Assembly: GCF_900102215.1 (NCBI RefSeq)
Contig: NZ_FNBG01000025.1
Coordinates: forward strand, 23,601 to 87,600
Source: Fontibacillus panacisegetis
GTDB lineage: Bacteria > Bacillota > Bacilli > Paenibacillales > Paenibacillaceae
Direction of reading: 5' to 3'
DNA length: 64,000 nt
The position numbers and the translations under genes were made by a program. Under the pieces are notes generated by a model, which worked only from the letters and a program-made list of their open reading frames with translations, ran no database searches and was not told the DNA's origin. Below are positions 27,798 to 36,705 of this stretch, one piece after another (the stretch's first letter is position 1; every line of letters begins with the position of its first letter).

Positions 27798-29369
27798 CTA
27801 TCCGTAAAATATTTCATTCAGATACTCTAATGACTCGGGATTCTTTTCTAATATTTCATGATATAATACCAATCTCTGCTCTGTTATGACTCTATATTCT
27901 AAGCATTTTTCGTGCCTGTAGGATATATTAATACCATCACGATCATAACATTGCTTATAGCATAGATGGCATATATTAACAGCCCAACAATCATTACAAT
28001 ATTTTGTTGCTTCATTCATAAAGTCATTAATATAGTGTTTATTAATTTTCTCATAGTCTAAGCCTTCATTTATTGTCCCAATGAAAGGGGATGTTCCCAT
28101 ACGTTCACATATTGCAAGTTCACCATTTACTGTTATATATACTCTCCCCACTCCCGGTGTACAGCATCCATTCATAGGGAATTGTTGAACAGGCTCGTCT
28201 AAGAGCATTCTATTGTGTATACTAGCTAGAGCTTTATCGTAAGAATCTTTTGATATCAGTTTTTGTTTGTCTATATCACTGATTCCAGAGTTTAATTTAT
28301 CTACACTCCATTTTATTAGAGGGTCTATTCTCTGCCTTTTCGTCTCACTTAATTGTCTATCTCCCTCTGTACCAACTCCTAAGTAACTAGTCTTTTCGGG
28401 AGAAGTAATTTGATAGGATGTTGATAGGCTTGACCCGGCTGGTATATGCTCCGAATTCCTAAAGAAATGTTGTATTTCTTCCAACGTCTCTACACTTGTA
28501 TCCGCTAAAACTATGTTATAGTTAATGTTGTCTGCAGCTTTTGCACCCTCAGCTTCCACTAACCTCTTCAAACCATGCATGACGATTTGAAATGATCCGT
28601 TCCCATTACAAAAGACCCTATTTTGATCATGTATTAATTCCGGCCCATCTAAGCTAACTGTTGTAATATGATGCTCCAAAGACGCCCAATAATTAGCTAT
28701 TTCCTCAGTAATCAGCGTTGCGTTCGTCGTCATATTGTATACCACTTTTTTATTGTGAAGCTTTATTTTGCAATACTCTATTGTATCCTTTATGATATCG
28801 AATCGAAGCAAAGGTTCCCCACCGCAAAAAGTGATATAAACATCTTCTTTGGCTGACCTTGACAATATATCCACTGCCTTCTTCGCAGTATCTAAATCAA
28901 TATCCTTAGTTCCAAATGTACGGAATCCTGCTTCCCCTTCATGATAAATGCAATATTTGCACCTTAAATTACAACGTTCTGTTACCTCTAATGAAATTAG
29001 TTTAGTTTGATTACTGGGTGCATCAACATGACTTAACATCTTCTTAACCGGTGGCATCTGTAGTATGCTCTCACTCTTTACTGCTTCTTCTATCTCTTTT
29101 AAACCATTCAACAAATTTTTAGAAGACATCTCTAATTCTAACAATCGATCAAATTCATCCGTATTCCATAGGCATTCTAATATGAGATAGATGTCTTCAT
29201 TGACCATAAGCACTTTTCCAGTACCAGAATCAAAGAAATAATTATTTTCTGAAGTCTTAAAAGGCTTCCCAAGTCGAGAAAATCTCAAATCCTTCTTCAA
29301 ATTGGCAAACAGATCTTTAAAACCAAGAATTTCATTAAAATTCTTCGCTGATTCTACTGAATTCTTCAT
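27798..29369 (-). CDS. Radical SAM/SPASM peptide maturase B
   Basis: 523 residues. An N-terminal ~100-residue region (KPFKTSENNYFFDSGTGKVL onward) probably binds the precursor leader; then the radical SAM barrel with CNLRCKYC (133-140) for the 4Fe-4S cluster and FCGGEPLLRFD; then a C-terminal SPASM region with NGCCTPG, ELAICERMG and YCNDCWAVNICHLCYKQC for auxiliary clusters. GGAGGG precedes the ATG by about 7 bases. Closely related to the maturase gene just upstream. Expected reaction: thioether (C-S) bond formation on a Cys-rich peptide; exact chemistry not readable from sequence. Confidence 0.9.
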   Translation of the reverse strand: MKNSVESAKNFNEILGFKDLFANLKKDLRFSRLGKPFKTSENNYFFDSGTGKVLMVNEDIYLILECLWNTDEFDRLLELEMSSKNLLNGLKEIEEAVKSESILQMPPVKKMLSHVDAPSNQTKLISLEVTERCNLRCKYCIYHEGEAGFRTFGTKDIDLDTAKKAVDILSRSAKEDVYITFCGGEPLLRFDIIKDTIEYCKIKLHNKKVVYNMTTNATLITEEIANYWASLEHHITTVSLDGPELIHDQNRVFCNGNGSFQIVMHGLKRLVEAEGAKAADNINYNIVLADTSVETLEEIQHFFRNSEHIPAGSSLSTSYQITSPEKTSYLGVGTEGDRQLSETKRQRIDPLIKWSVDKLNSGISDIDKQKLISKDSYDKALASIHNRMLLDEPVQQFPMNGCCTPGVGRVYITVNGELAICERMGTSPFIGTINEGLDYEKINKHYINDFMNEATKYCNDCWAVNICHLCYKQCYDRDGINISYRHEKCLEYRVITEQRLVLYHEILEKNPESLEYLNEIFYG

Positions 29370-29393
29370 GCAACTCCCTCCAAACTAAATGCC

Positions 29394-30986
29394 TTATATA
29401 TAAGTAAGTTCATTTAGATAAGCTAATGACTCAGGATTTTTTTCTAACATTTCATGGTATAGTACCAATGTCTGTTCTGTTTTAACCCTAGTTAATATGC
29501 ATGATTTATGCCTGTAAGACATATTAATACCATCACTATCATAACACTTAATATAGCATAGATTACATATATTTACAGCCCAACAATCATTACAATATTT
29601 CGTTGCCTCGTTCATAAAGTCAGTAATATAATGTTTATTAATTTTCTCATAGTCTAAGCCTTCATTTACTGTCCCAATAAAAGGTGATGGTCCCAACCGT
29701 TCACATATCGCAAGCTCACCATTTACTGTAATATATAATCTACGTCCCCCCGGTATACAACATCCATTCATAGAGAATGCTTGAGTAGGTTCGCTTATGA
29801 GCATTCTATTGTGTACTCTAGCTAGTTCCTTATCATAAGAATCTTTTGATATTAGTGATTCATTATCTATATCACTCGCACCAGAATTTAATTTGTCTAC
29901 ATTCCACTCTGTTAATGGGTCGAATCCCTTCATTACCGACTCACATAATTGTCTATCTTCCTCTGTACCAACTCCTAAGTAACTCGACTTTTTAGCAGGG
30001 GTATTAAGATAGGATGTTGATATTCTTGACCCAGTTGGTATATGCTCCGAATTCCTAAAGAAATGTTGTATCTCTTCCAACGTTTCCACTCTTGCATCAG
30101 TTACAACGATGTTATAGCCAATATTGACCGCAGCTTTTGCACCCTCAGCTTCCACTAGCCTCTTTAACCCCCGCATGACCGATTTAAAAGATCCCTTCCC
30201 ATCACAATAGACTCTATTTTTATCATGAATCCATTCCGGTCCATCTAAGCTAACCAGTGTAGAATGATGCTCCAACGATGCCCAATAATTAGCTATTTCT
30301 TCTGTCATCAGCGTTGCATTCGTCGTCATATTATAAAATACTTTTTTATTGTGCAGCTTTACTTTGCTATACTCTATTGTATCCCTCATGATATCAAATC
30401 GTAGTAGAGGTTCCCCACCGTAAAAAGTAATATGGACTTCTTCTTTAGTTGATTTTGACAACAGATCCACTGCTTTCTTGCAAGTATCTAAATCAATATC
30501 TCTACTTCCAAATGTACGGAATCCTGCTTCCCCTTCATGATAAATGCAATATTTACACCTTAAATTACAACGTTCTGTCATCTCAAATGTAATATGTTCG
30601 GTTTGAATATTGGGTGCATCCTTATCGTATAAAACTTCACCATCAAAGATATACATCTTCTCAACTGGTGGCATCTGTAATATGTTCTCACTCTTTACAG
30701 CTTCCTCTACTTCTTTTAAGCCATTTAACAATTCCTCAGAAGACATCTCTAGCTCAAACAAACGTTCAAATTCATCAGTATTCCATAAGCATTCTAACAC
30801 GCGATAGGTGTTTTCATTGACCATAAACACTTTTCCAGTGCCGGAATCAAGAAAGTAATTGCAATTTGAAGTTCTGAAAGGTTTGCCTAGTCTAGAAAAT
30901 CTCAACCCCTTCTTCAAATTAACAAATAGCTCCTTGAACTTATGAATTTCATTATGATTTTCTGCTACCTTAACTGAGTTACTCAT
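29394..30986 (-). CDS. Radical SAM/SPASM peptide maturase A
   Basis: 530 residues, first gene of the cluster. Same architecture as maturase B: N-terminal recognition region, CNLRCKYC near 140, FYGGEPLLRFD, and SPASM Cys motifs NGCCIPGG and YCNDCWAVNICNLCYIKC. It carries an 8-residue insertion before the barrel (IFDGEVLYDKD) absent from B. The ATG at 30986 has GGAGG 7 bases upstream, and a TATAAT-like -10 at 31008-31003 lies just beyond, without a convincing -35. By eye it is about 75-80% identical to B, a tandem duplication. Confidence 0.9.
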   Translation of the reverse strand: MSNSVKVAENHNEIHKFKELFVNLKKGLRFSRLGKPFRTSNCNYFLDSGTGKVFMVNENTYRVLECLWNTDEFERLFELEMSSEELLNGLKEVEEAVKSENILQMPPVEKMYIFDGEVLYDKDAPNIQTEHITFEMTERCNLRCKYCIYHEGEAGFRTFGSRDIDLDTCKKAVDLLSKSTKEEVHITFYGGEPLLRFDIMRDTIEYSKVKLHNKKVFYNMTTNATLMTEEIANYWASLEHHSTLVSLDGPEWIHDKNRVYCDGKGSFKSVMRGLKRLVEAEGAKAAVNIGYNIVVTDARVETLEEIQHFFRNSEHIPTGSRISTSYLNTPAKKSSYLGVGTEEDRQLCESVMKGFDPLTEWNVDKLNSGASDIDNESLISKDSYDKELARVHNRMLISEPTQAFSMNGCCIPGGRRLYITVNGELAICERLGPSPFIGTVNEGLDYEKINKHYITDFMNEATKYCNDCWAVNICNLCYIKCYDSDGINMSYRHKSCILTRVKTEQTLVLYHEMLEKNPESLAYLNELTYI

Positions 30987-31278
30987 CAAAATTCCTCCTC
31001 GTATTATACTTTCAAGCTATCCTCTGCCACTCTTATCTATAGATTGTCTAGCATGTTAGCCCAAAATCAATAAGTATTCGTGAATAACGAGTTTATGACG
31101 TAAATAGCGTTAATCATGCAATACATATAAATTTACTACTAATGGATAGTCCATATTTATGCATTTAATACATTTTTTAAATCCTGTTAATTAACCAATA
31201 AAAAGGTCCCGTTCGAATTAATCAAAAGATGCTTTCACTATTTGATTCAATAATGTAACCGCATTCAGGAAACGGAAA

Positions 31279-31529
31279 TTGACATTCCTGAAGGAGCTTT
31301 TGCTCATGGATTCAACGACAATTACCGTTGGAAAGATGCGTCTTCCTTGGGCTCCTAATCATGGCAATCGGGCAGGAATTAAACTGCATGTCGCCTTCTA
31401 TCCTGAATATGGACAACCCCAACAGGTGATTGAAAGTATCGGATCTAAACATGACGGTCCGATAGGCGAGGATCGCAAATCCAGACTTTATTCTGGTTGA
31501 GGATCGGGCATATGGAAAAATCGAGTAAG
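31279..31529 (+). pseudogene. IS4-type transposase remnant
   Basis: Plus-strand frames read LLMDSTTITVGKMRLPWAP, then GIKLHVAFYPEYGQP, then after a small deletion NPDFILVEDRAYGKIE. The DSTT and VEDRAY pieces correspond to the first and second Asp of the DDE site of IS4-family transposases. Both ends are missing and the frame is broken, so it is inactive. It marks past transposition at the island's right side. Confidence 0.75.
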
Positions 31530-31648
31530 GTGAGCAAAAAATGAATGGCGTGACTTAGCTCATCACATTCGAAACACGTGCAATATGGTGCCAATTATAT
31601 TTATTACAGTTAATTCTCATCGAGTAACCGAGGGAGTATATTGTAGAG

Positions 31649-31843
31649 GTAATGGGTTATCTAATGAAACCTATAGATGTTAGCAGACTTGCTATATAAC
31701 TAGTTAAAATTATTGATAAAAGAAATAAACGGAAGATCATCGTGATTGATTGTAATGGTCAATTAACAAAGATCTATCAAAGTGATATCGTTTATATTGA
31801 AGCAAGTAACCATTTTGTCATACCACGCCTCTTGATTAATTAA
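31649..31843 (+). pseudogene. LytTR response-regulator remnant
   Basis: Reads GYLMKPIDVSRLAI, an in-frame stop, LVKIIDKRNKRKIIVID and QSDIVYIEASNHFVIP. This matches the end of a receiver domain and the start of a LytTR DNA-binding domain, as in AgrA/ComE-type regulators of peptide production. Truncated at both ends, so non-functional. It may be what is left of a quorum-sensing regulator once linked to the cluster. Confidence 0.65.
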
Positions 31844-32040
31844 GTGATACAATTCACAATAATATACACCCTCATACATTACCTCCTTTTTTTTCTATAT
31901 TAATCTATTATAGCATAAAATAACAGGAAATTTATGTATATACTATATTTGTTTTAAACTGATAAGGTTTGGTAAATCTAGCTTGCTGAACGATGTTTTA
32001 TCAGAAGTTCAGGGCTAGGCGCTCACGAGATAGCATCGTA

Positions 32041-32655
32041 AAAATTTTGCCTACCATTTCGCTGGAATGAAGTTCCTACTATCTATTCTGTGATCCTGAT
32101 CAAACAGCCATAATGGAAAATTGCTTAACAATCCGCCATCAACAATATGCAAAAACTGCTCAGAAAACGGTTTACCTTTAGACAGTTTTGGCGGCAGCCT
32201 CAGCAGCACTGGATCAAAAAAATATGGTATGTTGTAGCTCATTCGCACTGCTCGAGCAACTTCAAAACCTTTCGACTTAATACTGATCCGTTCCAAATCG
32301 TCTGGCAGTACAAGAATTCTGCCACTCGTAATGTCGGAAGCAATAATCCGTAATTTTCCTTTTGGCAAGTTACTAAAAGTACGGATCCCTTTTCTAGTAA
32401 AATGCATAGTGCGAGTCCTATCAAAGTTATATTAAAAAAAGCCGATCTTTTCAAAAAATGCGTGAAAGAAGTGTTCAGGAAAATCCCCTTCATCTCATCA
32501 GCTCTGTATCCCGCCGCAATAAGTGAAGCTACAATTGACCCTGATGATTGTACCCACGACTCGATGAAAGCAGAATCCCTGCTCTTCAGCAGCTCTCACT
32601 GCTCCTGCCAACGAGATTCCTTTAACTCCACCACCCTCAAATACACCATTGATCA
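32041..32655 (-). pseudogene. N-terminal remnant of a second yqhO, frameshifted
   Basis: Reverse strand gives INGVFEGGGVKGISLAGAV, a frameshift in the nucleophile region (GTIIR instead of GTSSGS), a deletion of about 19 codons between two LLxKG motifs, and then IRTFSNLPKGKLRIIASDI to FIPA before the match ends near 32050. By eye only about 86% identical to the intact yqhO at 33313, clearly more diverged than the neighbouring repeat. Confidence 0.85.
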
Positions 32656-32673
32656 ACTAATGTGTGAGAACGT

Positions 32674-32952
32674 ATGTACATTCGTATTTTACTTCTCCCA
32701 ATCGTAATCGGCTTATCCTTTGAGCTGCTTCGTATTACTAATGCAGTTCGTGAAATCCCGGTTCTCAGATATCTGGGGTATCCAGGACTATGGCTGCAAT
32801 TGCTCACTACGAAAGAACCAAATGACGAGCAAGTAGAAGTATCCATCGCTTCATTCAATCGCATGCTAGAATTGGATGCCAGCCTGGAGGAAAGCAACGG
32901 TCTTCTTCTTTCAGAAGCTAGCCATTCTTCTTTAGATCCCGTGAAAGGATGA
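32674..32952 (+). pseudogene. 3' fragment of yqhQ
   Basis: Encodes the last ~92 residues of YqhQ (MYIRILLLPIVIGLSFELL onward to the stop) without the rest of the gene. It abuts the N-terminal end of the damaged yqhO copy with only about 15 bases between, which marks a tandem-duplication or recombination junction near 32656-32672. Confidence 0.85.
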
Positions 32953-32959
32953 TGAAGGC

Positions 32960-33296
32960 ATGAAAAAACAGACCATCATATTTTGGAACTGCGATCCTGT
33001 TGGCAGCTTTCGCGATATTAGATGGGCTGTTTCTCAGAGGTGGAATCCATATGAGTTCCATTCTGATTCCGGTCCTTATATTCGGGATTGTGTTCCTGCT
33101 GTACAAATTTCCACCGAAAAAATATCGAAAGAACAATGCTAAAGTCAAGGTTAAGCCATCCGCTCGAACAATGGCCAAAGTTGCAGCTGAACGACGCAAT
33201 TCCACCAATACGACGACTAAACGAAAACATTATCCTTTTCAGGTCATCGATGGTCAAAAAGGGAAAAACGATGATGACTATCCAAAGTACCATTAA
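32960..33296 (+). pseudogene. Second yqhP copy with a one-base insertion
   Basis: Nearly identical to yqhP at 21712 except for an added A in the tenth codon region (TTTTGGAACTGCG against TTTTGGACTGCG), which shifts the frame. The rest stays open from TTG 33000 (AAFAILDGLFLRGG), so a shortened product lacking the first ~13 residues is conceivable. Confidence 0.75.
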
Positions 33297-33312
33297 GCAT
33301 CAATAACATAAT

Positions 33313-34275
33313 TTATTTAGCCTGCTGATACTTTTTGAATTGCGCTTCGTAATACTGAATATTCCAGTCGCCAAAGAAGCGATTACCGGATATTAGACCG
33401 GATTCATAAAGCAGCAGGCTTTCTTCTTGTTCAATATCAAACTGTGTCGTTCCTATTCCCAAGGTTGGAATTTTAACCGTCCGATAGCGATTAAACTGCT
33501 CAATATACCTCTCGTCATGTGCCGATAGCATCGTCTCCACCAGCGCCTGAAGCATTGAAAACGGACCTTTAATAACATAAGGCTGGTTGCCGTTTTTTCC
33601 CACCATTTGAAATCCAACCGTTGGAATGAATTCCCCACTATCCACTCTATGATCGCGGTCAAACAGCCATAGCGGAAAATTACTTAACAGCCCGCCATCA
33701 ACAATATGCAAAAACTGCTCGGAAAATGGCTTGCCTTTAGATTGCTTTGGCGGTAGCCTCAGCAGCACTGGATCAAAGAAATATGGGATGCTGCAGCTCA
33801 TTCGCACTGCACGAGCAACTTCAAAGCTTCCAGGCTTTATGCTGATTCGTTCCAAATCATCCGGCAGCACGAGAATTCTACCACTCGTAATGTCTGAAGC
33901 AATAATCCGCAATTTCCCTGATGGTAAATCACTAAATGTACGTACCCCTTTTTCAAGTAAAATTTGCCTTATCCACTGTTCCAGCGCTTCACCCGAATAT
34001 AGTCCTTTTTTTAGTAAAACGCGCAGCGCCGGTCCAACCATAGCTACATTAAAAAATGCCGATCTCTTCAGAAAATGAGTAAACGAAGTGTTCAGAATGA
34101 TCTTTTTCATCTCCTCAGCTCTGTATCCCGCTGCAATAAGTGAAGCTACGATTGATCCTGAAGATGTACCAGCGACCCGATGAAAGCAGAATCCCTGCTC
34201 TTCAGCCCCTTTTACCGCTCCTGCCAACGATATTCCTTTAACACCACCACCCTCAAATACACCGTTGATTAACAC
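33313..34275 (-). CDS. yqhO: Patatin-like phospholipase (YqhO-like)
   Basis: 320-residue patatin/RssA-type serine hydrolase. Oxyanion loop GVFEGGGVKGISLAGA, nucleophile elbow GTSSGSI and catalytic Asp in DGGLLSNFPLW are all present. Start put at GTG 34275 (MLINGVFEGGG) with GGGGG 7 bases upstream; eight further in-frame codons lie upstream. Position before mntR and convergent with yqhP matches B. subtilis yqhO. Substrate unknown. Two remnants of the same gene flank the island. Confidence 0.88.
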   Translation of the reverse strand: MLINGVFEGGGVKGISLAGAVKGAEEQGFCFHRVAGTSSGSIVASLIAAGYRAEEMKKIILNTSFTHFLKRSAFFNVAMVGPALRVLLKKGLYSGEALEQWIRQILLEKGVRTFSDLPSGKLRIIASDITSGRILVLPDDLERISIKPGSFEVARAVRMSCSIPYFFDPVLLRLPPKQSKGKPFSEQFLHIVDGGLLSNFPLWLFDRDHRVDSGEFIPTVGFQMVGKNGNQPYVIKGPFSMLQALVETMLSAHDERYIEQFNRYRTVKIPTLGIGTTQFDIEQEESLLLYESGLISGNRFFGDWNIQYYEAQFKKYQQAK

Positions 34276-34346
34276 TAGAAAACCCCCATCCATACACAAG
34301 TTTATTGCTTATGTATGATAACGTGGGCTGTTTATATGCTATTTAA

Positions 34347-36017
34347 TTAGTCATTTACATAATATGATTGCAATAATGGAATGAGTCCTAATGGATTTCT
34401 TCTTAAATCTTTTGCACTGAAAAAAATACTGCCCGATATTTCTGAAATATTTTCGTTATACTTCAGCTGATCAATTATTTCTTGTGCACTGTTCCACCCA
34501 ATTTCAGGTGTACTGATTTTGTATGGCGCATGACCGATGTACAGCTTCACGTTCGTTCCTTTGACTTCGTTCGCCCACCAGTCAGCTAATATGTCGTATC
34601 GAACGATTGTCCGTGTCATGCTCCAATAGATCTGCGGTGTAACATAATCAACCCACTCGTTCTGAATCCACTTGCGCACATCGGCATAGGTACTATCATA
34701 AGCTGAAACGCTTGCCTTGGTATTAGAGCCAGTAACGTCACTAGCCTGATTTCTCCAAACACCATACGGACTAATACCATATGATATGTTTGGTTTCTTC
34801 TGATGAACTGTACCTCCCAGCTTTTGAACAAAGTCATTAATGTTGTCCCTGCGCCAATCTCCTTTATTACTCAGCTTCATGGAATTATATTTGTAAAATG
34901 TACTATCGTCATTAAATTTGCTAGATGCAGTCTCACCTGTCGGATAGAAATAGTCATCCAAATGAACCCCGTCAATATCATATCCGTTAACAACTTCCAT
35001 TATTGCGCTGATTATATGCTCACGAGCTTCCGGTATTCCGGGATTAATGTACAGCTTACCGCCAAACTTCACAATCCAGTCAGGATGTTCATTCGCTACG
35101 TGATTAGCCGGGAGTTTTGTAGTATCCGTGCCCGTGCTAGCTCTGAACGGATTGAACCATGCATGAAATTCCATCCCTCTTCGATGTGTCTCCTCAATCA
35201 AAAATTGAAGTGGATCATATCCAGGATCTTTTCCAGCCGTACCTGTCAGATAGGTTGACCAAGGAACCAGCTTTGAAGGATATATAGCATCAGCTGATGG
35301 CCGTACTTGAACAAATACTGCATTCATGCCCATAGCCTGAACATCATCCAGCAAAGCGATGTACTCCGCCTTCTGAGACTCAATATTGCCATATGATTTA
35401 TTACTAGGCCAATCAAGATTGGATACTGTTGATACCCATACACCCCTCATCTCTTTTTTAGCCGAGGTTCCAGAGCCGTTCTCTCCTGTGGATGGTTTGG
35501 ATGGCTGTGAAGGCTGTGAAGGCTGTGAGGGCTCTGAAGTTGTATCATCCTCACCTCCATTATTCGTTGGTCCCGAGGATACAAGAGTAATTGTCCGAAG
35601 ACTCTGATTCCAAATCACCTGCAATCCTAGCTGTTCACTGACAAAACGAATAGGCACCATCGTGCGGCCATTCACATTTTCAACGGAAACATCCAGACCA
35701 ACTTGTTCTCCGTTTACTTCAGCGGTCTTCTTGCCGATCACAAGAACGAGTGTATTGTTGTCCTTTTGAATAACTGCTGTTTTAGTCTGCTGAGACCACT
35801 CAACCCGCGCTCCCAAACCTTCACTGATTACTCTTAGCGGCACCATCGTTACATTCTCCTTGGGCTTGATGTAAGGTGATGTGTCACTAGGAACTAAAGC
35901 TCCATCCAGATAAATTTGGATTTCCTTCGCTGATGCAGCTCCAGCCTTCGGAGAGCCAACCATCGGGATAATCATCATCATAACAAGAAGAGGAATAAGC
36001 CATGTACGTAATTTCAT
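34347..36017 (-). CDS. Secreted GHL10-type glycoside hydrolase with stalk domain
   Basis: 556 residues. Signal peptide (1-27), two copper-amine-oxidase-like stalk repeats (about 30-150: VPLRVISEGLGARVEW, VPIRFVSEQLGLQVIW), a Ser/Pro linker with three PSQ/K units (about 158-175), then a glycosyl-hydrolase-like family 10 domain: EMRGVWVSTVSNLDWPS, VFVQVRPSADAIYPS, FHAWFNPFR, DGVHLDDYFYP and VDYVTPQIYW. The catalytic half resembles B. subtilis YngK. Likely acts on cell-wall or exopolysaccharide; substrate unknown. Inserted between yqhO and mntR. Confidence 0.88.
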   Translation of the reverse strand: MKLRTWLIPLLVMMMIIPMVGSPKAGAASAKEIQIYLDGALVPSDTSPYIKPKENVTMVPLRVISEGLGARVEWSQQTKTAVIQKDNNTLVLVIGKKTAEVNGEQVGLDVSVENVNGRTMVPIRFVSEQLGLQVIWNQSLRTITLVSSGPTNNGGEDDTTSEPSQPSQPSQPSKPSTGENGSGTSAKKEMRGVWVSTVSNLDWPSNKSYGNIESQKAEYIALLDDVQAMGMNAVFVQVRPSADAIYPSKLVPWSTYLTGTAGKDPGYDPLQFLIEETHRRGMEFHAWFNPFRASTGTDTTKLPANHVANEHPDWIVKFGGKLYINPGIPEAREHIISAIMEVVNGYDIDGVHLDDYFYPTGETASSKFNDDSTFYKYNSMKLSNKGDWRRDNINDFVQKLGGTVHQKKPNISYGISPYGVWRNQASDVTGSNTKASVSAYDSTYADVRKWIQNEWVDYVTPQIYWSMTRTIVRYDILADWWANEVKGTNVKLYIGHAPYKISTPEIGWNSAQEIIDQLKYNENISEISGSIFFSAKDLRRNPLGLIPLLQSYYVND

Positions 36018-36132
36018 CTGTTACCTCCAAAAACTTTTATAATGTAAATTCGTAAAATAACTGCTACTTTATTCTAACGCTAACTTTCATACTAGAGTTG
36101 CGGTTTAATAGAAAAATAGTAAAAAGAACATT

Positions 36133-36164
36133 AAAAAAGCATCTGCCTTTGCTGGGCAGATGCT
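36133..36164 (-). terminator. Rho-independent terminator of mntR
   Basis: Ten-bp stem AGCATCTGCC (36138-36147) with GGCAGATGCT (36155-36164), followed on the minus strand by TTTTTT. It starts 5 bases after the mntR stop. Confidence 0.9.
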
Positions 36165-36168
36165 CATT

Positions 36169-36594
36169 TTACGATTCACCCAAAAGCTCTTGATGTACGC
36201 CTCTAAGCTCCTCTAATCTGGACTCGTCACGTTTGAAATATTCGATCAAAGTAGCAATGCAAGTAATGGAATCCCAGCTTAAATGATGCTCGATTCCTTC
36301 GACATCCTTATAAATATGATCAGGATCGACACCGATAAGCTCCAGAAATTCCTCTAGAAGCTGGTGGCGATCAACAAGTCGTTTACCTACCTTCTTGCCT
36401 TTACTCGTCAATACTAATCCGCGATACTTTTCATAAATCAAATATTCGTCTTTGTCCAATTTTTGAATCATCTTGGTGACGGAAGACGGATGAACCTCCA
36501 AACCTTCCGCAATATCGGACACCCGGGCATATCCCTTTTCGTCGATCAATTTGTAGATACGCTCCAAATAATCCTCCATACTGGGCGTTGGCAT
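36169..36594 (-). CDS. mntR: Manganese-responsive regulator MntR
   Basis: 141-residue DtxR-family repressor of Mn uptake. Starts [27 protein letters not shown] with winged helix including [19 protein letters not shown]; the metal-binding and dimer part has Glu/His ligands in [10 protein letters not shown]. Size matches B. subtilis MntR (142). It is monocistronic by its own terminator. Neighbour to a zinc uptake operon. Confidence 0.94.
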   Translation of the reverse strand: MPTPSMEDYLERIYKLIDEKGYARVSDIAEGLEVHPSSVTKMIQKLDKDEYLIYEKYRGLVLTSKGKKVGKRLVDRHQLLEEFLELIGVDPDHIYKDVEGIEHHLSWDSITCIATLIEYFKRDESRLEELRGVHQELLGES

Positions 36595-36705
36595 CTAATG
36601 ATTACCTCTTTTCAGCTGAGTTGACGCGGAATTCTCTCATGATGATACCGCTACTCTGTTAATGATACATGTTATGCTTGTTCGTTGGCAAGTGTATCGG
36701 TCATT

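Larger units (their letters stand above)
32674..33424 (+). repeat. Direct repeat flanking the island, right copy
   Basis: Right-hand copy of the yqhQ 3'-yqhP-yqhO 3' segment (see 21427-22172), same orientation. Crossing over between the two would remove about 11.25 kb including the whole peptide cluster and leave one intact yqhQ-yqhP-yqhO set. Confidence 0.9.
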
